From Marchantia polymorpha subsp. ruderalis (Eukaryota; Streptophyta; Marchantiopsida; Marchantiales; Marchantiaceae), in NCBI GenBank assembly GCA_037833965.1, contig AP031351.1, positions 18,922,501-18,986,500 of the forward strand: a stretch of 64,000 nucleotides of DNA. The letters run 5' to 3'. Position 1 is the stretch's first letter. Each line of letters opens with the position of its first letter. Below, in pieces: positions 11,018-24,599 of the stretch. The notes beneath the pieces were generated by a model that was not told the origin of the DNA, did no database searches, and was given only the letters and a program-made list of their open reading frames with translations. The translations under genes were made by a program, and so were the position numbers.

Positions 11018-13188
11018 TTCAAGACGAGTTGTGTCTACTCTTATATATATCTAGAAGCTGAAATCCTAAGTCCAATACTAACTAGACTAAATCTAATCCT
11101 AACTTTAAGTTGAGTCATGTTAACTTGATTTTAATTGTAAACTTGAATCAGTAGTTAATCCGGCAAGAACAATAATGAACTTGTTTTTGGTCCTTTGAGT
11201 ACATGATAGGACTGATGATCAAATATAGGGTCATAAAGTATCATAAGACGTAGATGAAAAATCTATAGGGTTGTTATCTAGCAAAAAAATCACAAACAGT
11301 TTAGCAGTAATTTCATATACTTATTGCTACATTGAAGAGTGTTATACTTTTTCATGATCATCTCTACAATGGCAATAGCAGCTTCCTCTTTGCTTACATG
11401 TTCACCTTAGCACCAACTGACAAACTTCCTCCACAACTCTTCCGCTTGAAAATCAGACATGATAATCATTGATTCCAAAATCTCGTCAACTTTTGAGAGA
11501 CTTACTTTTTCAAAACTGCTAAAGAAAGATGTCATGCACGTATGGTTGTCTTTGACAAAAAGCTGGATGTACTCGTTGATTCTAAAATCCAAAAAAATAC
11601 TTAAGATTCACGTTCTTGATCTACAACAAAACGCATAGCGTTTGTGTAAAATAAAAATTGAATCGAGCAAAATTTTTTATGCAATGTCATATTCAATTCA
11701 TTTTACACACTCTTTGATATCAAGTGGCATATTTAAACCTACAAAAAAGCATAAAAAAATATCAAAACATACAACATTGACGCGACAAATACTGTGATTT
11801 GTCACTAGCTACTCTACGATAACAAACCAATTTTACAAAAAAAAAATTGATACAATGATCAAGGAGCAAAGTAGGTCTCACCATCCTTAGTAGTTAGAAT
11901 AAAACGAAATCAAACCAAATTTTAATCCGGATCTTTTGAAAAAACTAGAGTATAGTCGACAAAAGTTATTCCTACATATTCTTCCAAGTTACAAACAAAC
12001 TAAATAAATTCATATGTCTTGTTGTATTCAAAAGCATGAATTTAATATAACAATGAGATTTATATACAAATGAACTTGAATATAAATTTTACTAAAAAAA
12101 TTACATCAATATTATACATCAAATTAATTAAATCTACTATGCATAATGATACAAATATTTGTCAATTCTATTGTAAATATTTGATCTTTTGTAGCAAATA
12201 AATCTTTCACTTTAAAATTTTAACTCTCAGTAATATTTTATTTTAAATATTACTACATAAATTATTCTTTAAATATTCAACTTTTTTAAATCAATTTTTT
12301 CCGAATTTACTTAAACTTCTCTAGCTTCTGAATCTTTGCGTATATACTTATAAGACTAAGCTTGTTTTGACACAATTTGTCATGTGATGTGTACACTATA
12401 TGTCAATGATAACAAATAATTTATACTTTTTGTAAATTTTTTTAAATAAAAAGATTCCTTACTCTTTGAGTTGATTGAACTTTTCAGTTTCATCATTTTG
12501 AAAAAAAACTTGAAATTACTCAAAAGCATCAGAATGAGAGTAAATGATAAATTTTAGCTTTTTAAAGTATATCATGTCTTGCAAAAAATCATTCTCATTT
12601 ATAAAACTCGATTTTAATTTTTTCTCATATTTTGAAGAAAGTAAAAAAAATTTAAAAATTTTACAGTGACAAAAAAAATTGAAATATTTTCAAAATCTGA
12701 AATTTTTAACCAAATATTAAAATAATAAAGTAGAAATTTTTTAAAAAATTATTTCTTTGCTTGACATATATTTGAGAAAAAATTGCTACTTTATTATTAG
12801 AAATTTTTTCAATTCACATTTTTTAAATATTATGTTTATTTTTAATTTTCAAAATTAAAAAATTAAGCTGTTCAGGCATGTAAAATCAGCTTTCCAAACA
12901 AGGAAAATTTTCAATGATAATTTATTATATTTCATGGTTTTTTCATGTTTTTTTCATTCAAAAAAATTATTAAATAAATTCTTATATAAAATAACTTGTA
13001 TTTCATATCATTTAGGTATTATCGTTTTGAATGGAACCATGATGAATTTAATATTCCCGAATAATGGCCATCTCCAAATATCTAGGCGAATCGGCCAGAA
13101 AAAATTATTTTGACTTAGAAAAGAATTTGATGTCTCTCAAGTTTTTCATAGAAAACACTCTTCAAAACCTTGTTATACTTGCAAATAA

Positions 13189-13257
13189 ACGTATATATGT
13201 TTTTCAAAAACTGTATGAACCTATACGTATATATGTTTTTCAAAAACCGGAATGAAC
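13189..13257. repeat. Short tandem duplication, period 36 bp
   Basis: The block ACGTATATATGTTTTTCAAA occurs at 13189 and again at 13225, each followed by an ATGAAC-containing tail. Confidence 0.85.
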
Positions 13258-15929
13258 ATGCTCAATTCTAGCAAAAGAGTTCACGCAATATTCTGCTCAC
13301 TCGACGGTCTGTACAGACTGCGAGGTACTTTTCAAACGGTCTGGTTTCATCTTTGTTCAGCTTGATGGATGTTCCCATCACTTTTTCTTTTCAACTTGAC
13401 CCCGTTCATTTCTTTTCAAATAACAATAACAAGCAATTAAGTTCGGGATTGGAAAAAAAGTCCACATTATCTTTTTGAATTTTTATAAGAATGTAACGGA
13501 GCAAAGAATGAAGATGATTTTTCACAACGGCCATGTGCAATTTGACTTTTTTCTCCATACTCCATCAACGTTCGACTAAAAACATGTCATATGTTTGTAT
13601 TGAACTACACTTTTTTTCAGCATTATCCAGGTATTTGATTCTGGTAGATATGTGGCATCTCAGGTGCTTTGGCAACAAATTTTTATGAGGTATTAATTAA
13701 TGTATTTAAAACCTATTAAGTCATCTCTAAACTCGCATCTAATTTTTTCTATAGATAGTAGTATCTGCAACCAATTTTCCCTGATATTTTTATATTTTAT
13801 ATTTTATTTTAGATCTGTCTCTTGGTTTGACTTTCTCATAATGTATTGCAAGGTTTCTATTCTTTCTCTTCATTCTGTCTTTTCCCACCTTCCCATTGTA
13901 ATCTCATTTTTGGCGAGCCCTTACTTACTATCGCATAGCCCGCATTCAATAGAGGTTTTTTTTTAAATTGAATCCTGCCTCAGCAAGGATTCAATTCTAA
14001 TAAGCCTATATTGAATACTCCGCAGATGAAATATGACGGGTAAATCAATGGCAACACTTTCAAGTGAGAATGGGGTTAGAATAGAATCATTAAAGATAGA
14101 ATAATTGCCACCGATGGTGCTCCCATCTCCATCGGATCACCTTCATACTTCTAGCCCATGGAACTGATTATTGATCCTTCTAGCCCAATGAACTGATATG
14201 ATTGATACAAATTCGAAGCCATTTAGTAAATTCATGTCACTTTTCCATCCACACACCTTCTGTACACTCCAATCCAAGTTGTTGTAGAAAAATATCATAA
14301 AGTCAAAAAGCATTAGCATATTGGATGTAGTAGCTCTGAATATGTGTCAAACGACATAAGATTGCAATTTCATAAAGAATGTTAATTGTAATTCTAATTT
14401 TTAAAGCTACTTCCTTTTATACAATTATATTGGTCACATGTTAATGTGATACAACCTTACATGCAACAAGTGCCTTGTTGTATTTGCAAATCAAAGCATA
14501 ATGATTCATGCAGTTATTATATTGATGTTTGATGTGCCTCAAGAGTATTTCATGCTCCACATGAAATAAATTTTTATATATTTTAAATTCATATGATTGA
14601 TGTAAATCTATCAGTACAAATCTAATATGGCAGAGAAAGAAAAATCAACAGAAGCATTTAAATTAAATTAACAAGAATTAAGAAATCAAGAGCAAAAATT
14701 ATCAATCAAAAAAAAAAATTTAAAGTTATGTAGGTGAAAATTTGTTCTTTAACAGTAGAATAAAACTATATTGTCATATTTTATGAGTAAAAGAGATGAT
14801 GACATGAATGTTTTATTGTTGATATAAAATTGAAATTTGAAAGAACACTTTATCAAAAATTGACTATGCAACTATAGTTACAAACTTTGCATCAATGATA
14901 TGTCTACTAGTTTTTTTAACCAAGTGATGACATTAAAAACAGATGACGAAGATACATTGAAAAGAAATCGTAAACGAAAAAATTGTATGTTAATTACGAA
15001 CAAGAGTAATCAAAAATAGAAAAAAATATATGTATAATTAGATTATTTGACTATTTTTTACATATTTAATGTTGAAAATTAAATGTATGACAGTTTTTAT
15101 GGTTTTTTTTCATAAAAAAGTATATATTTTAAACATATATTTAAAATTAATTATATAAAAAAATTATTTATTTTAAATCATCTATTTTTAAAAAAATCCA
15201 AATGTAAAATTATAATTTAAAATTCAAAGAATCAATTAATTTACTGAAAGCTTATGAATTTACAAGTATTGTAAATAAATCAATCTCTATTTGATAGCAA
15301 TAATTATTTGTTATGAACAATTAATTTGCAAAGAAGATTATTTTATTGGCATAAGGCTTTACAATTTTTTTGAATTTAAATCTCAATATAATGATAAATA
15401 AGATGAACGATTTATTTTATATGATTAATAGACATATATATATAACAGTCAAATCTATCAAAATTCAATTATGTATCTTTTTAACTCAAGACTTGAGTTA
15501 CCCTTAACAGGATCTACATAAATAGTTTCAAATCATGAACATTAAAAATAGTGAATTTAGTGTGCTCATATTGAGCAATAGGATTTTTTTTCTGTTTAAA
15601 AATTAAATAAACATAAAACTTTTGTTAATTTAAATTCGGATTGTTATGAATTAGAATTAAGTATAATTTCAAAGTAGAGATTTGTAACAAAATGCTGTCA
15701 TAGAATTTAAGTGGCCTAAGTTGGTTAAAGAATGAACAATCATTAAATTGAGGAATATTAGAATGGCTTTTGTCACTGAAATGTATGAAACTTTGAACAT
15801 TTATTTTGACATGTCTGTGAGAAAGCATGATAGCATATAATACTATACAAAATACGAATTCATTTTAAAAAAATATCTTTATTTATATCTTACAACAATC
15901 AAGGGAATGATGCTCAAGTAGTCTAAAAT

Positions 15930-17690
15930 GTGTCTAATCTAGATGATTTTCACGACTGCAAGCGTAGTAAAACGCATTTCTCTTTATGTCAATGTTGTGG
16001 GCTAGCCACATCCTACTCAAATGGTTTCATGTCTTTTGGACTCTTCAGGTACTTTTTTCTATTTTACTCGCTCCTCGTGTGTAACAAGTATGAACAAGTT
16101 TTAAAAGCTATAAAGAGAAACCCTAGTATGTGGACTGGGGAGTCAAACGGTGCAAGTTGTCTGTCGTGGATCGAGCGAACCCCGAGGGGGTCGGTTGATA
16201 ACTTTATGCCTGACGGATTTACGTCATTGTGATAAGACTGTTTTCAACAAGAATCGATTAAGGTGAACTGGAACGAAAAATGTCCCTTGAGCAGGAGTGG
16301 GAAACAAAGTTGCGCTGCAATTATTGTACAAACAGACTGCTCATCAACATCAGACTGCAGTTACCAAGAGGCAAGAGCTGCTGCCTCCAAGCCTTTTCCA
16401 CCGCATGATGACGATGAAAATGCCATCTTGATTTTCGACCTCGTCTGCAAGCTGAGAACAAGCTAATATCATCCTTTTTGACATTATCTTTGACAGACGT
16501 TGGACCATTTTCTATCTTCAATAACTTTGATAGAATAAATCCTCTGGAGGGACGTATCCGCCGTCACATTCCTGGAACAATGACAAAGCATATCGGATCC
16601 GAAGAATAGAATGAAATGAAAATAAGTATATTTACCCATAGTACCATCAAGGGAGAAGTGGCGAGTGTCTACAAGCTAACAATCACATCTGAGACTGCTT
16701 CGTGAAAATCACTACAAGATGCTCCCAAAGAAGCAAGGATAGTTGGATTTGTAGTTCAGACATTCTTCATTTTCTGACTTCTGTTCTATTGCCCGAGCAT
16801 TGTGTTTTCTCAAGTCGTCTCCACGTATTGCTAATAATGATCTATCCGTTACAGTTATAAAGACGTATTTTCCCCACTCTGACAAAAACTATAGTGAGCT
16901 GGATATTACTTCATTAGTTTTCAAAGCAAGGACAGAATGGTATGATTGTCTTCTGGTCATCTAGAGTTTTAACTACTTTCATCTACCGTTCTATAACGTT
17001 CACAAATACTGGCTCAGATAAAATGATCAAAAAGGCAGCAACAATATTAATTTCGTGCTCTCTATGATATCTCTACTGTATCCGGTAAATCATTGTCAAT
17101 GGTTAGAATTCCACTTATAATTCTTCTTTCCTTGAGTCCTTTGAAGGTTTCATTACCCGCTTCGACGTAAGTTGAGAGCGGAACTATACAGATGTAACGC
17201 CTCTAATGCTGAAGTAGCTCGATTGGGCTTCGTTCTTTCCCACTAGACTATGCATATTCGAGAAGGTTATTATTTGTTTACTACATTTTGGTGGCAGTCT
17301 TACCTCTCCCTAACCTCCTGTACACTGTACTCTCTGCAGTCCTCTGCTTTTCCTGAGATTCACTTAATTGTTCTTTCCTCTATTTTATGGAGGTTTTTGA
17401 CTCCATAGTAAAGATACAGTGTATCAAAGGTTGACTCTTGGTTGTGAGTTGTGTTCGATTTCCTCACCTGTATCGGAAAATTTCTTTCGTCGTGAATCTT
17501 TGTCTTCGTTCAGAATCGACCTCATCTCTCTTTGCATCATGTACACTAGTCCAAACCTCCACGTGATTGTATAAAAGATCATTTACATTTACAAACTAAA
17601 TTGTCTTATATTTGATGAGCTACTCAAAACATAAAGCTTCATCACGAGAGTAATAAACAATGCGACTGTTTTCATCTTTTGTAGCAACTA
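15930..17690. other. Moderate-GC block inside the AT desert, unrecognised
   Basis: Composition changes noticeably from the flanks. The plus ORF 15930-16232 (100 aa) contains a CQCCG motif and ends in a hydrophilic stretch; a second ORF lies at 16263-16466. Neither matches a family I recognise and no splice chain could be built. A decayed gene or transposon internal region is possible. Confidence 0.3.
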
Positions 17691-18982
17691 TGCTCTATGC
17701 TTACTAATCATGTGGTTTCATATAGATTATCAAACTCCGTGATTTGGTTATTTATTCCTATAAAGTATCATACAATTAAGCATTATTGGAGAGGGTTGAA
17801 AACTAATTGGAACTTCTTGCAGAGCAGTTTCTGGAATGATCTTTGGAAGTATAAATATTGCGGATATAAGCTAGTGCTAAAATTATGATATAGGAATAGC
17901 AACGTGTATTTTTGGTTCAACTGGAAATAAACTTCATGTTATGGCTATTTGTTAAAAACCAGTTCAGAATTTTGTAAAGTAAATATTAATACAAAAGGTA
18001 AATTTTTAAGATTATTGTTAATTCGAAATTATATTTAGTTTCAAAACACTCACAAAAATATTTTACCCGTAAGAAAAATAACTAAGTAAAGTCACATTTC
18101 TTGAGCAAAAATCCATTATCATGCTGTCTAATTAAAATAAGATATGTTTTAAACATCATATTTGTAGACTACTAAGGAGGCAAATGCATCCATGACATTA
18201 AGTATGTAGCATCTAAATGAAGTGATAAAGATTAATAATTCATATTAATCTTTATTTTTATTTTATTTTATTTTAATATATTGTATTAGAAAGGTGGTAA
18301 GATAGATCAAAGGTATATATATATACATAGGATATATATCTCATTGAATCAAAATCATGTGCAATTGAAAATGAATTCAAAACCAACAAATAAAACAATT
18401 TAATAGTAAAAAATATCAATTTTTCAAGTGAGGAATGATTATGAGCTTAATCTAACAAGAATGATGATGAGAAAACAATTCTAGTAAGAAAAAAATACAT
18501 GAATCTAATAAAAATATACATGTTATTTATATTATCTGAGAAAAATATACGCAAGATCTTTACATGTCAATTAAAAAATCTAAATTTTATAATACTTCAA
18601 TGAAGTTATATTAGTCAAAATTATAAAGTTGAGTTCTTCACTTCATAGCGTGGAAATTTTTCATAAGACCCGTAATCTATTGTTTTTAGCATGTGTCTAG
18701 ATTTGAACAACAATATACATATCGAATCTAGACTATTGTTTTTTTGTTATTTGACAATTTGAACTTTTTCAATCAATTATGCTGTATGAAATATTAACAT
18801 ACTCATTCATACATTTAAATAGATTTTTCTGAGATATAAGATAGAAATCTACTATTATTCAATGTTGAGGTATTTTTATATTAAGTCTTTATTAAAATTT
18901 GATCAAGAAAATCACAATTAAAAAAAATTGTGGAAAATTAATCATTATCATTACATGAGTGTTAATTTTTAGAAGGGGACGA

Positions 18983-19330
18983 CTAGGATCACACCTGTTT
19001 TTACTAGGGCCACACCCACTTTTGCTACGGCCACACCTGCCCGTGTAAGTTGACTCGATCAAATCCGCCGGAGGGGGTTGAAGCGGCATGGCAGTCAAAA
19101 TAGATCAATAGAAAGGCAGCACCGGCGGCAGCGGTACAAGCAACAGCAACGCGGGAGACAGCTACGGCCGCAGCGGCCCCGCGCCCCTCGAAGCCTCTCG
19201 ACTACGCTCTCCTCTGTCTCGCGTAGGAGCTCGGCTTAGCACCTGGGTTTGAGGGGAGGCATGCTTTGACGCGCATTCAGTTGTTTGTATGTAGCGGGTG
19301 TGGCCGTAGCAAAAACGGGTGTGGCCCTAG
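18983..19330. mobile_element. Short GC-rich element with inverted, internally repeated termini (MITE-like)
   Basis: The left end has three tandem 21-bp units (from 18983, 19004 and 19025) of the type CTAGGGCCACACCC plus a T-rich spacer. The right end has the same unit inverted (19310-19330, GTGGCCCTAG outermost) plus a partial inner copy from 19295. Units at 19004-19040 pair with 19295-19330 at about 36 bp with few mismatches. The interior (about 19050-19290) is strikingly GC-rich and has no ORF with a recognisable transposase, in sharp contrast to the flanking AT-rich DNA. No clear target-site duplication was found. Most likely it is a non-autonomous DNA transposon. Confidence 0.7.
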
Positions 19331-20445
19331 TGGTTTAGTGTTTACTTAAATCACAAGTTTTTGTAATTTTCTTTCTTATTTTCTTTTCATGTGAATAGAT
19401 TCATTAACGTGGTTTAATAGATTAAGATTAGTTAACTTAATTTCATAATTTAGCTTAATTTTAATTTTTACAAAAATTATATATATATATATATATGTTT
19501 TATTACAAAATGTGTATTGTGCACATTATTTTAAAAATGACCCCTAATAGAGATTGATTTAAATCTCATACATCTACATGTGGTAGCAATACTCTCAGCG
19601 GTAGTATGGCGAATCTTCGGCCTAAGTGACTCAATAAATACATCATACCAAGAGAGTATATATGAGTACAGGAGATATATTTCAACCAGGCGCCATGGTA
19701 AGGGTATTCTCAGATTCGAAACTATGTATTAACTTATGCTGTTATCAAATGATATCGGCACACATTATTTGTGAACTTGGTCGGCAGGAGGTGCAGCATT
19801 TGGGTCATCATCAGCAGTATCTCCTCCCGGTTTTCCGAACTCGTGATCGGCTCCTCTCTGTTCATTTTCATTGATTAACTCGGTGCCTATTTCCTCAGAT
19901 AAATGTGTTAGAAAATTTGCTAACGAGTTATCGTTGTAGAAAGCCAGCATATTTTTCTCCCAAGCTGACAATGTTTAGAGGTCAACACAGATTCACAATA
20001 GAGGAATGAAGAAAATGAGAAGGAGAAAGGACAGTGCTTGGTGTGGAAACGATCGAACATTTGCTTTACGTGCAAATGATCATCTGCATTTTTGTTTGGC
20101 ACTAGAGCTTGAAGGCGTTCTCCCGTTTCAATATACTATCTCTACTCCACCGTTACCCTTTGACTTTGCCATAGGAATTACACATTTTTTTTCGCTTTTC
20201 TTAAATTGACAGTGCACTTGCATCTTAATATGACTGTATTTCTACAACTTGCTCCTCTTTGACTTTATGAGAAGTTATTTCCTTTCTACTTTTCTTTAGT
20301 TGAGGAATCTTGGTACACTTTGATCTAACCGAGTAGTTGCTAATGTCGAGAAGTATATATAATGGGTCATAGATTGTAATATAATTTACACTATAAGTTA
20401 CTATATACACACATTTATCGTGAGCGGTTAATAACCACGAGTGAG

Positions 20446-20470
20446 TGTCCATAACGACTGGTTATGGACA
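20446..20470. repeat. Perfect 10-bp stem hairpin
   Basis: TGTCCATAAC and GTTATGGACA flank a 5-nt loop GACTG. The sequence lies in AT-rich DNA with no gene nearby. Confidence 0.9.
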
Positions 20471-22699
20471 ACATAAACAACAATCAGCAATATTAAGTGA
20501 GTGGGGTCGAATGTTCATGTTGTTCGGATAACCTTTAATCTTGATAGTAATGATAATTTAGTTCTTGTTGGACATTTTGATAATTTTTAGGCTAGCCCCA
20601 ACAATATCACAATAAGTGAATGTTCTTTTTCGTATGGCATGATGGTATCTTCACGTTTTTAGTATTATCTACTTCGTCTCCTTGTCATACAAGATACTCT
20701 TTGATTTCTTATTGGCATGAACTGAATTCAATGTCAGAACTAATGTACCTAAATATCACAAGTCTCTTCGTCCTATGGTTAAACTTGAAGAATTTGTTAT
20801 ATAAAAGGCAAATTTGTATATATCTTTGGCATGATATAAGTAAATACACTTTTTAATTGGAAATTTTTTATCTTCTAGCTCATGCGCTTTACACTCTCCT
20901 ATTCTGTATAAACCATGAGCTACCAAACCTGCTATACTTCACATCAAACATATGAGTTATCTTTATTTTCATTGAGATCAATCATTTTGCTCAATATTAT
21001 CATCATCATTTTCATCCAACTCATGCAATATAATATTCAATGAACATGATTAAATTATGAATATTGTACAATCTCAAAAATCATTCCAATTGTATAAAGC
21101 AACATATGCTTGCAATACATTTTACTTATCGATTTATGAAGATTTCTTTCTGTAAAGATTATTCATCTCTAATACTCTAATCTCTGATTTGCTTGACATT
21201 CTCATTCATTTTTTAAATAGATCGTGATGTGTGCATAAAATAATTACAACCACATAGTACATCTCATACAAATAACACTCAACATGTTCAGATCTAAGCT
21301 TTCAAATGTCTCAAATCAAATAAATATATCAAATCTTTTCAAACTTTTAGATAATTTTTTGTGCATCATTGGAGAATTTTTTGTATTAAAATCTAAAGAG
21401 AAATTTAATTTTCAGGTCTATCTTATATAGATTTCATATTTTTTTTCTTCTTTTTCAGATTATATACAATTATATTCATGCAATTGAAATTTTCATTGAT
21501 ATCTCATACTTTCAAGTGCTTTGATCGAGGTGCCTTTCGGCCTTTCATCACAGATAAGTTGAATGATTTTTCTATCTTAGTTGGATGAAATATTCAAGCA
21601 ATTTTTTAATTTTCTTACCAACATTGCAAATATCATTGAGTTAGATATGATAACATTAATTATTCAAGTTCTGTTGAGTAGATTAAAATGTTTCTTTTTT
21701 ACGTTCGAAGAGAAAATGTTTTTTGAACATTCATTTCATATTTATTATAGTGATAGTTTAGATTGTCCATTATTCAATAAAAAATATGACATTCAGATTT
21801 GAAAGAAACAAAATATTTGTATTGTATAGATTGCATTGTATAGATACATGAAGAGGTGGCTATCCTCTATCGATCAACTTGATAAAAAGTTAGATGTACA
21901 TTATAAAATGATTAGGATGAGATAAATAAAATGCAGGTAGGTAGCATGCTTTCTTAACGTATGTTACTAATGTGTCATGCATTAGAATTTTGTATTTTTC
22001 ATCATACTACATAACAAAATTTAATTATTTATCTGTTTCAACTTCAGAAGTTAGGACAAAAAAATTTCATCAAGTGTTACAATGTTATGAAACCATGATA
22101 TTGCTAACATGGATGTGGATTATACCTTTTGGTAAAACAATGTAGTCAAACTATAATCTGAAGACATATGTTTGTTATGTAATCTTTGAATCATTGCATC
22201 ATTGGTCATTGAGATCCAAACATGCAAGCAAAGAGCATTACTAGAGAAGTAAAGATGGAGGTTGGAAGAGTATGATTTCTATCAATATGCATTCAGACTC
22301 TTATAGTGCAAGAATATGTTATTTGAACTGAGATAAAAAATACATATCACTTTAACTGTTATTTCCTTGCCTTGAATTTATGTTTTGTTTATCCACGAGT
22401 CAATACTCTTTCGCATATTTTATTTTACAAAAAATAAAAATGTGAACATTATGGTTAATGAAATTTTCACAATGACAATGTCTTGTTCCCATTACCTACT
22501 ATGACCGGTACGTTCACACGTGAGAATATATTGGTCAACAAATGAAACCAAATCTTCGTCTCATTTTAATTTACACTCATAAAGTGAAGGCATTGATATG
22601 ATAACATGACAAAATTATTGTGATGAAAGACTAATACTCGCACTGGTTGGCCGAATTGACTCTAAGTAGGTTTCGACCCAGTTCATAAAATTTTAACTC

Positions 22700-24590
22700 G
22701 CTTCGAATACTCCTTAATTACAAAATCAGGGATTGAATACGCGGGGTTGAAGCGTAGCCTAGGCAGGAGCATGAGGAGGCAACTTTCGATGTTTGGGGAG
22801 ATATAAAAAATCTTGGGTTTGACTCAAATGCAATGCCACGGTGGTGCGCGAGAGGCGCATAAAGAGCACAAAAGCAAAGCAAGGCGATAAAAAAAGCTGA
22901 TTCATTGAGTAATTGATTGGATGGGATCACACGATGAGAGGCAAGACTTCGCAAGATCGAAGAACGACGAAAGAAGAAGCAGAAGAAGGAGGGGGGAAGG
23001 GGGGAAGGAAAGAAAAGAAAAGGGAGAAAAAAGGCATTGGAGACAAGACAACAGGGCCTCGCATTATTTAAAGCAGGGAATATGAAAGCGAATGTACGAG
23101 CCAACATCTCGGGCTTTGACCGGGTAAGTATACGCCAGTCTTTCTCTTTCGCTTTCTCTCTGATGTGATCGAGAAAGAAACAAAAGATTCTCGAAAAGTC
23201 ATAAATTAAAGGGTTCCGGGGCTCGGTTAACCGCTGCTTCTGAGAAAACAAGGCTCAATGTTTCAAAAGGCAGGGATGAATCTGTTAGCGGAGAAAGTAA
23301 AAGCAAGATTTGTCCACGGTGCTGCTCGTTCATGTGCTGAACGAAGAAGCTCTATGCGAAAGCTATAAATAGGAGGGCCCTTCTGCGTGAGAGCGAGCGT
23401 GTGTGAGATGTTTGTGCGTGCTGCTGCTGCTTTGAGAAAGCCTGGCCTTTGAGACTCGATGCAGCAGATTCCGTTCACGTCTGCTCTCATCATCATAATG
23501 GCTGCCTTTACCTTTTAGTGACATTTCCTCTGCTGCAGCAAGGAGTCGTTTTGTCCGCTAGGAAAAGAAACAATGATCAGCGCCTCGCCTGTGGGTGGGA
23601 ATTTCTGTATTAGCTATAGATAGAAAGAGCGAAATCAAAAGGATTCAAATCTTGTCTGTCAAGTCCTACAAGGTCACTGGAGTATATTGGCCATCTCACT
23701 TGCCAACCCTGAAAAGCGGACCCAAATCCAGTCTTGTGGCTCAAATCGAGGGTAAGCCCGTCGATGGTGCCAGTGTGTGGCCCTGGAGTGAACCTTCCTC
23801 CAACCTTGCAGCAGCAACAAAGGCGCTCTCTCGCAAAAGAAACGAGTAAGAGTAGTTCTTATCTCATCTGCGGGCGCTGCGTGTCAGCGGGCAGCGGGCT
23901 ATGAATGGCAAGCACAGTACACTAGGGCAAGGCGGGGCAGAGGCCGCTTTTTGCTTGGAGCTAGATATGATCCGGTCAAGACAAAAAGTACACATACGTC
24001 GAACTTAGAAACTTGACGTTGGCTCCACAACGCAAAGCACCGGACTCTCGAGACATGAGGTTTCTGCCAGTAATCTAGCGTCGATTCGGGATATCTCTGA
24101 CAAGATTCTAGCTGTGTGGCTGTGTACAGGCGATGCGATGTAAAGTACCAATCAGCGCTGCGAGGCAAACCCGGCAGGGCTTTTGAGCCACAAACCCGTC
24201 CATAAAGTCAAAAATGTCAAGAAAGTTGCGTTTCCTTCCCCAATGTCCACACGTTTGCTCTTGTATTAAGCGGGCACATGATTGTGTTCGACGATGCGCT
24301 CCACCATTCGCGGCGTGTCTTGCCCTCCTGCCTGCCTTATATTAACTCTTGCAACATTTTCTCGTCGAACGAACTAGCAGCAGCAGCAGCTCCGACTCTT
24401 CTGGCCTCCTGTTTCGAAGCCCGCCTGTCCCACCGCTCGATGTGACCTCACCTACAATGCCCTTGTGCCGGGCGCTTCACTCATGTCATGCTCCGCCATG
24501 GGCCGAGGATGTGGCGAGATTATCTCAATTCTATTCCTTCACATTTTTTAGTAGTGGAATCTTTTTCATGTCAGACATTATTAGATAATA
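22700..24590. other. GC-richer block with promoter-like elements and no credible ORF
   Basis: The composition is clearly less AT-rich than on both sides. The longest ORF (22718-23251 minus, 177 aa) is composed largely of Phe/Ser/Pro/Leu because the plus strand is purine-rich; it shows no domain and is not accepted as a gene. A TATA box lies at 23364. The block may be a non-coding transcription unit or a decayed gene. Confidence 0.4.
23364..23371 (+). promoter_or_regulatory. Candidate TATA box TATAAATA
   Basis: A perfect plant-type TATAAATA is followed about 30 bp downstream by a GAGAGCGAGCGTGTGTGAG tract that could hold a start site. No long ORF follows, so any transcript would probably be non-coding. 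A weaker TATTTAAA lies near 23066. Confidence 0.3.
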
Positions 24591-24599
24591 TGTTTATAT

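Larger units (their letters stand above)
9301..15920. other. AT-rich intergenic desert
   Basis: The stretch is very AT-rich, with stops in all frames and only short ORFs. The minus ORF 11407-11592 looks faintly protein-like but is not recognisable. It contains a possible LTR end (about 9845-9994) and tandem duplications (10847-11017, 13189-13257). Composition and repeats suggest old transposable-element debris. Confidence 0.6.
17700..22690. other. AT-rich intergenic desert
   Basis: Only short, unrecognisable ORFs are present. The stretch holds the GC-rich inverted-repeat element at 18983-19330, an (AT)n run at 19479-19496 and a hairpin at 20446-20470. Confidence 0.6.

Noticed and set aside
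22718..23251. 177-aa minus ORF as a gene
   Set aside because: Composition reflects a polypyrimidine-rich strand, with no domain, signal or splice context.
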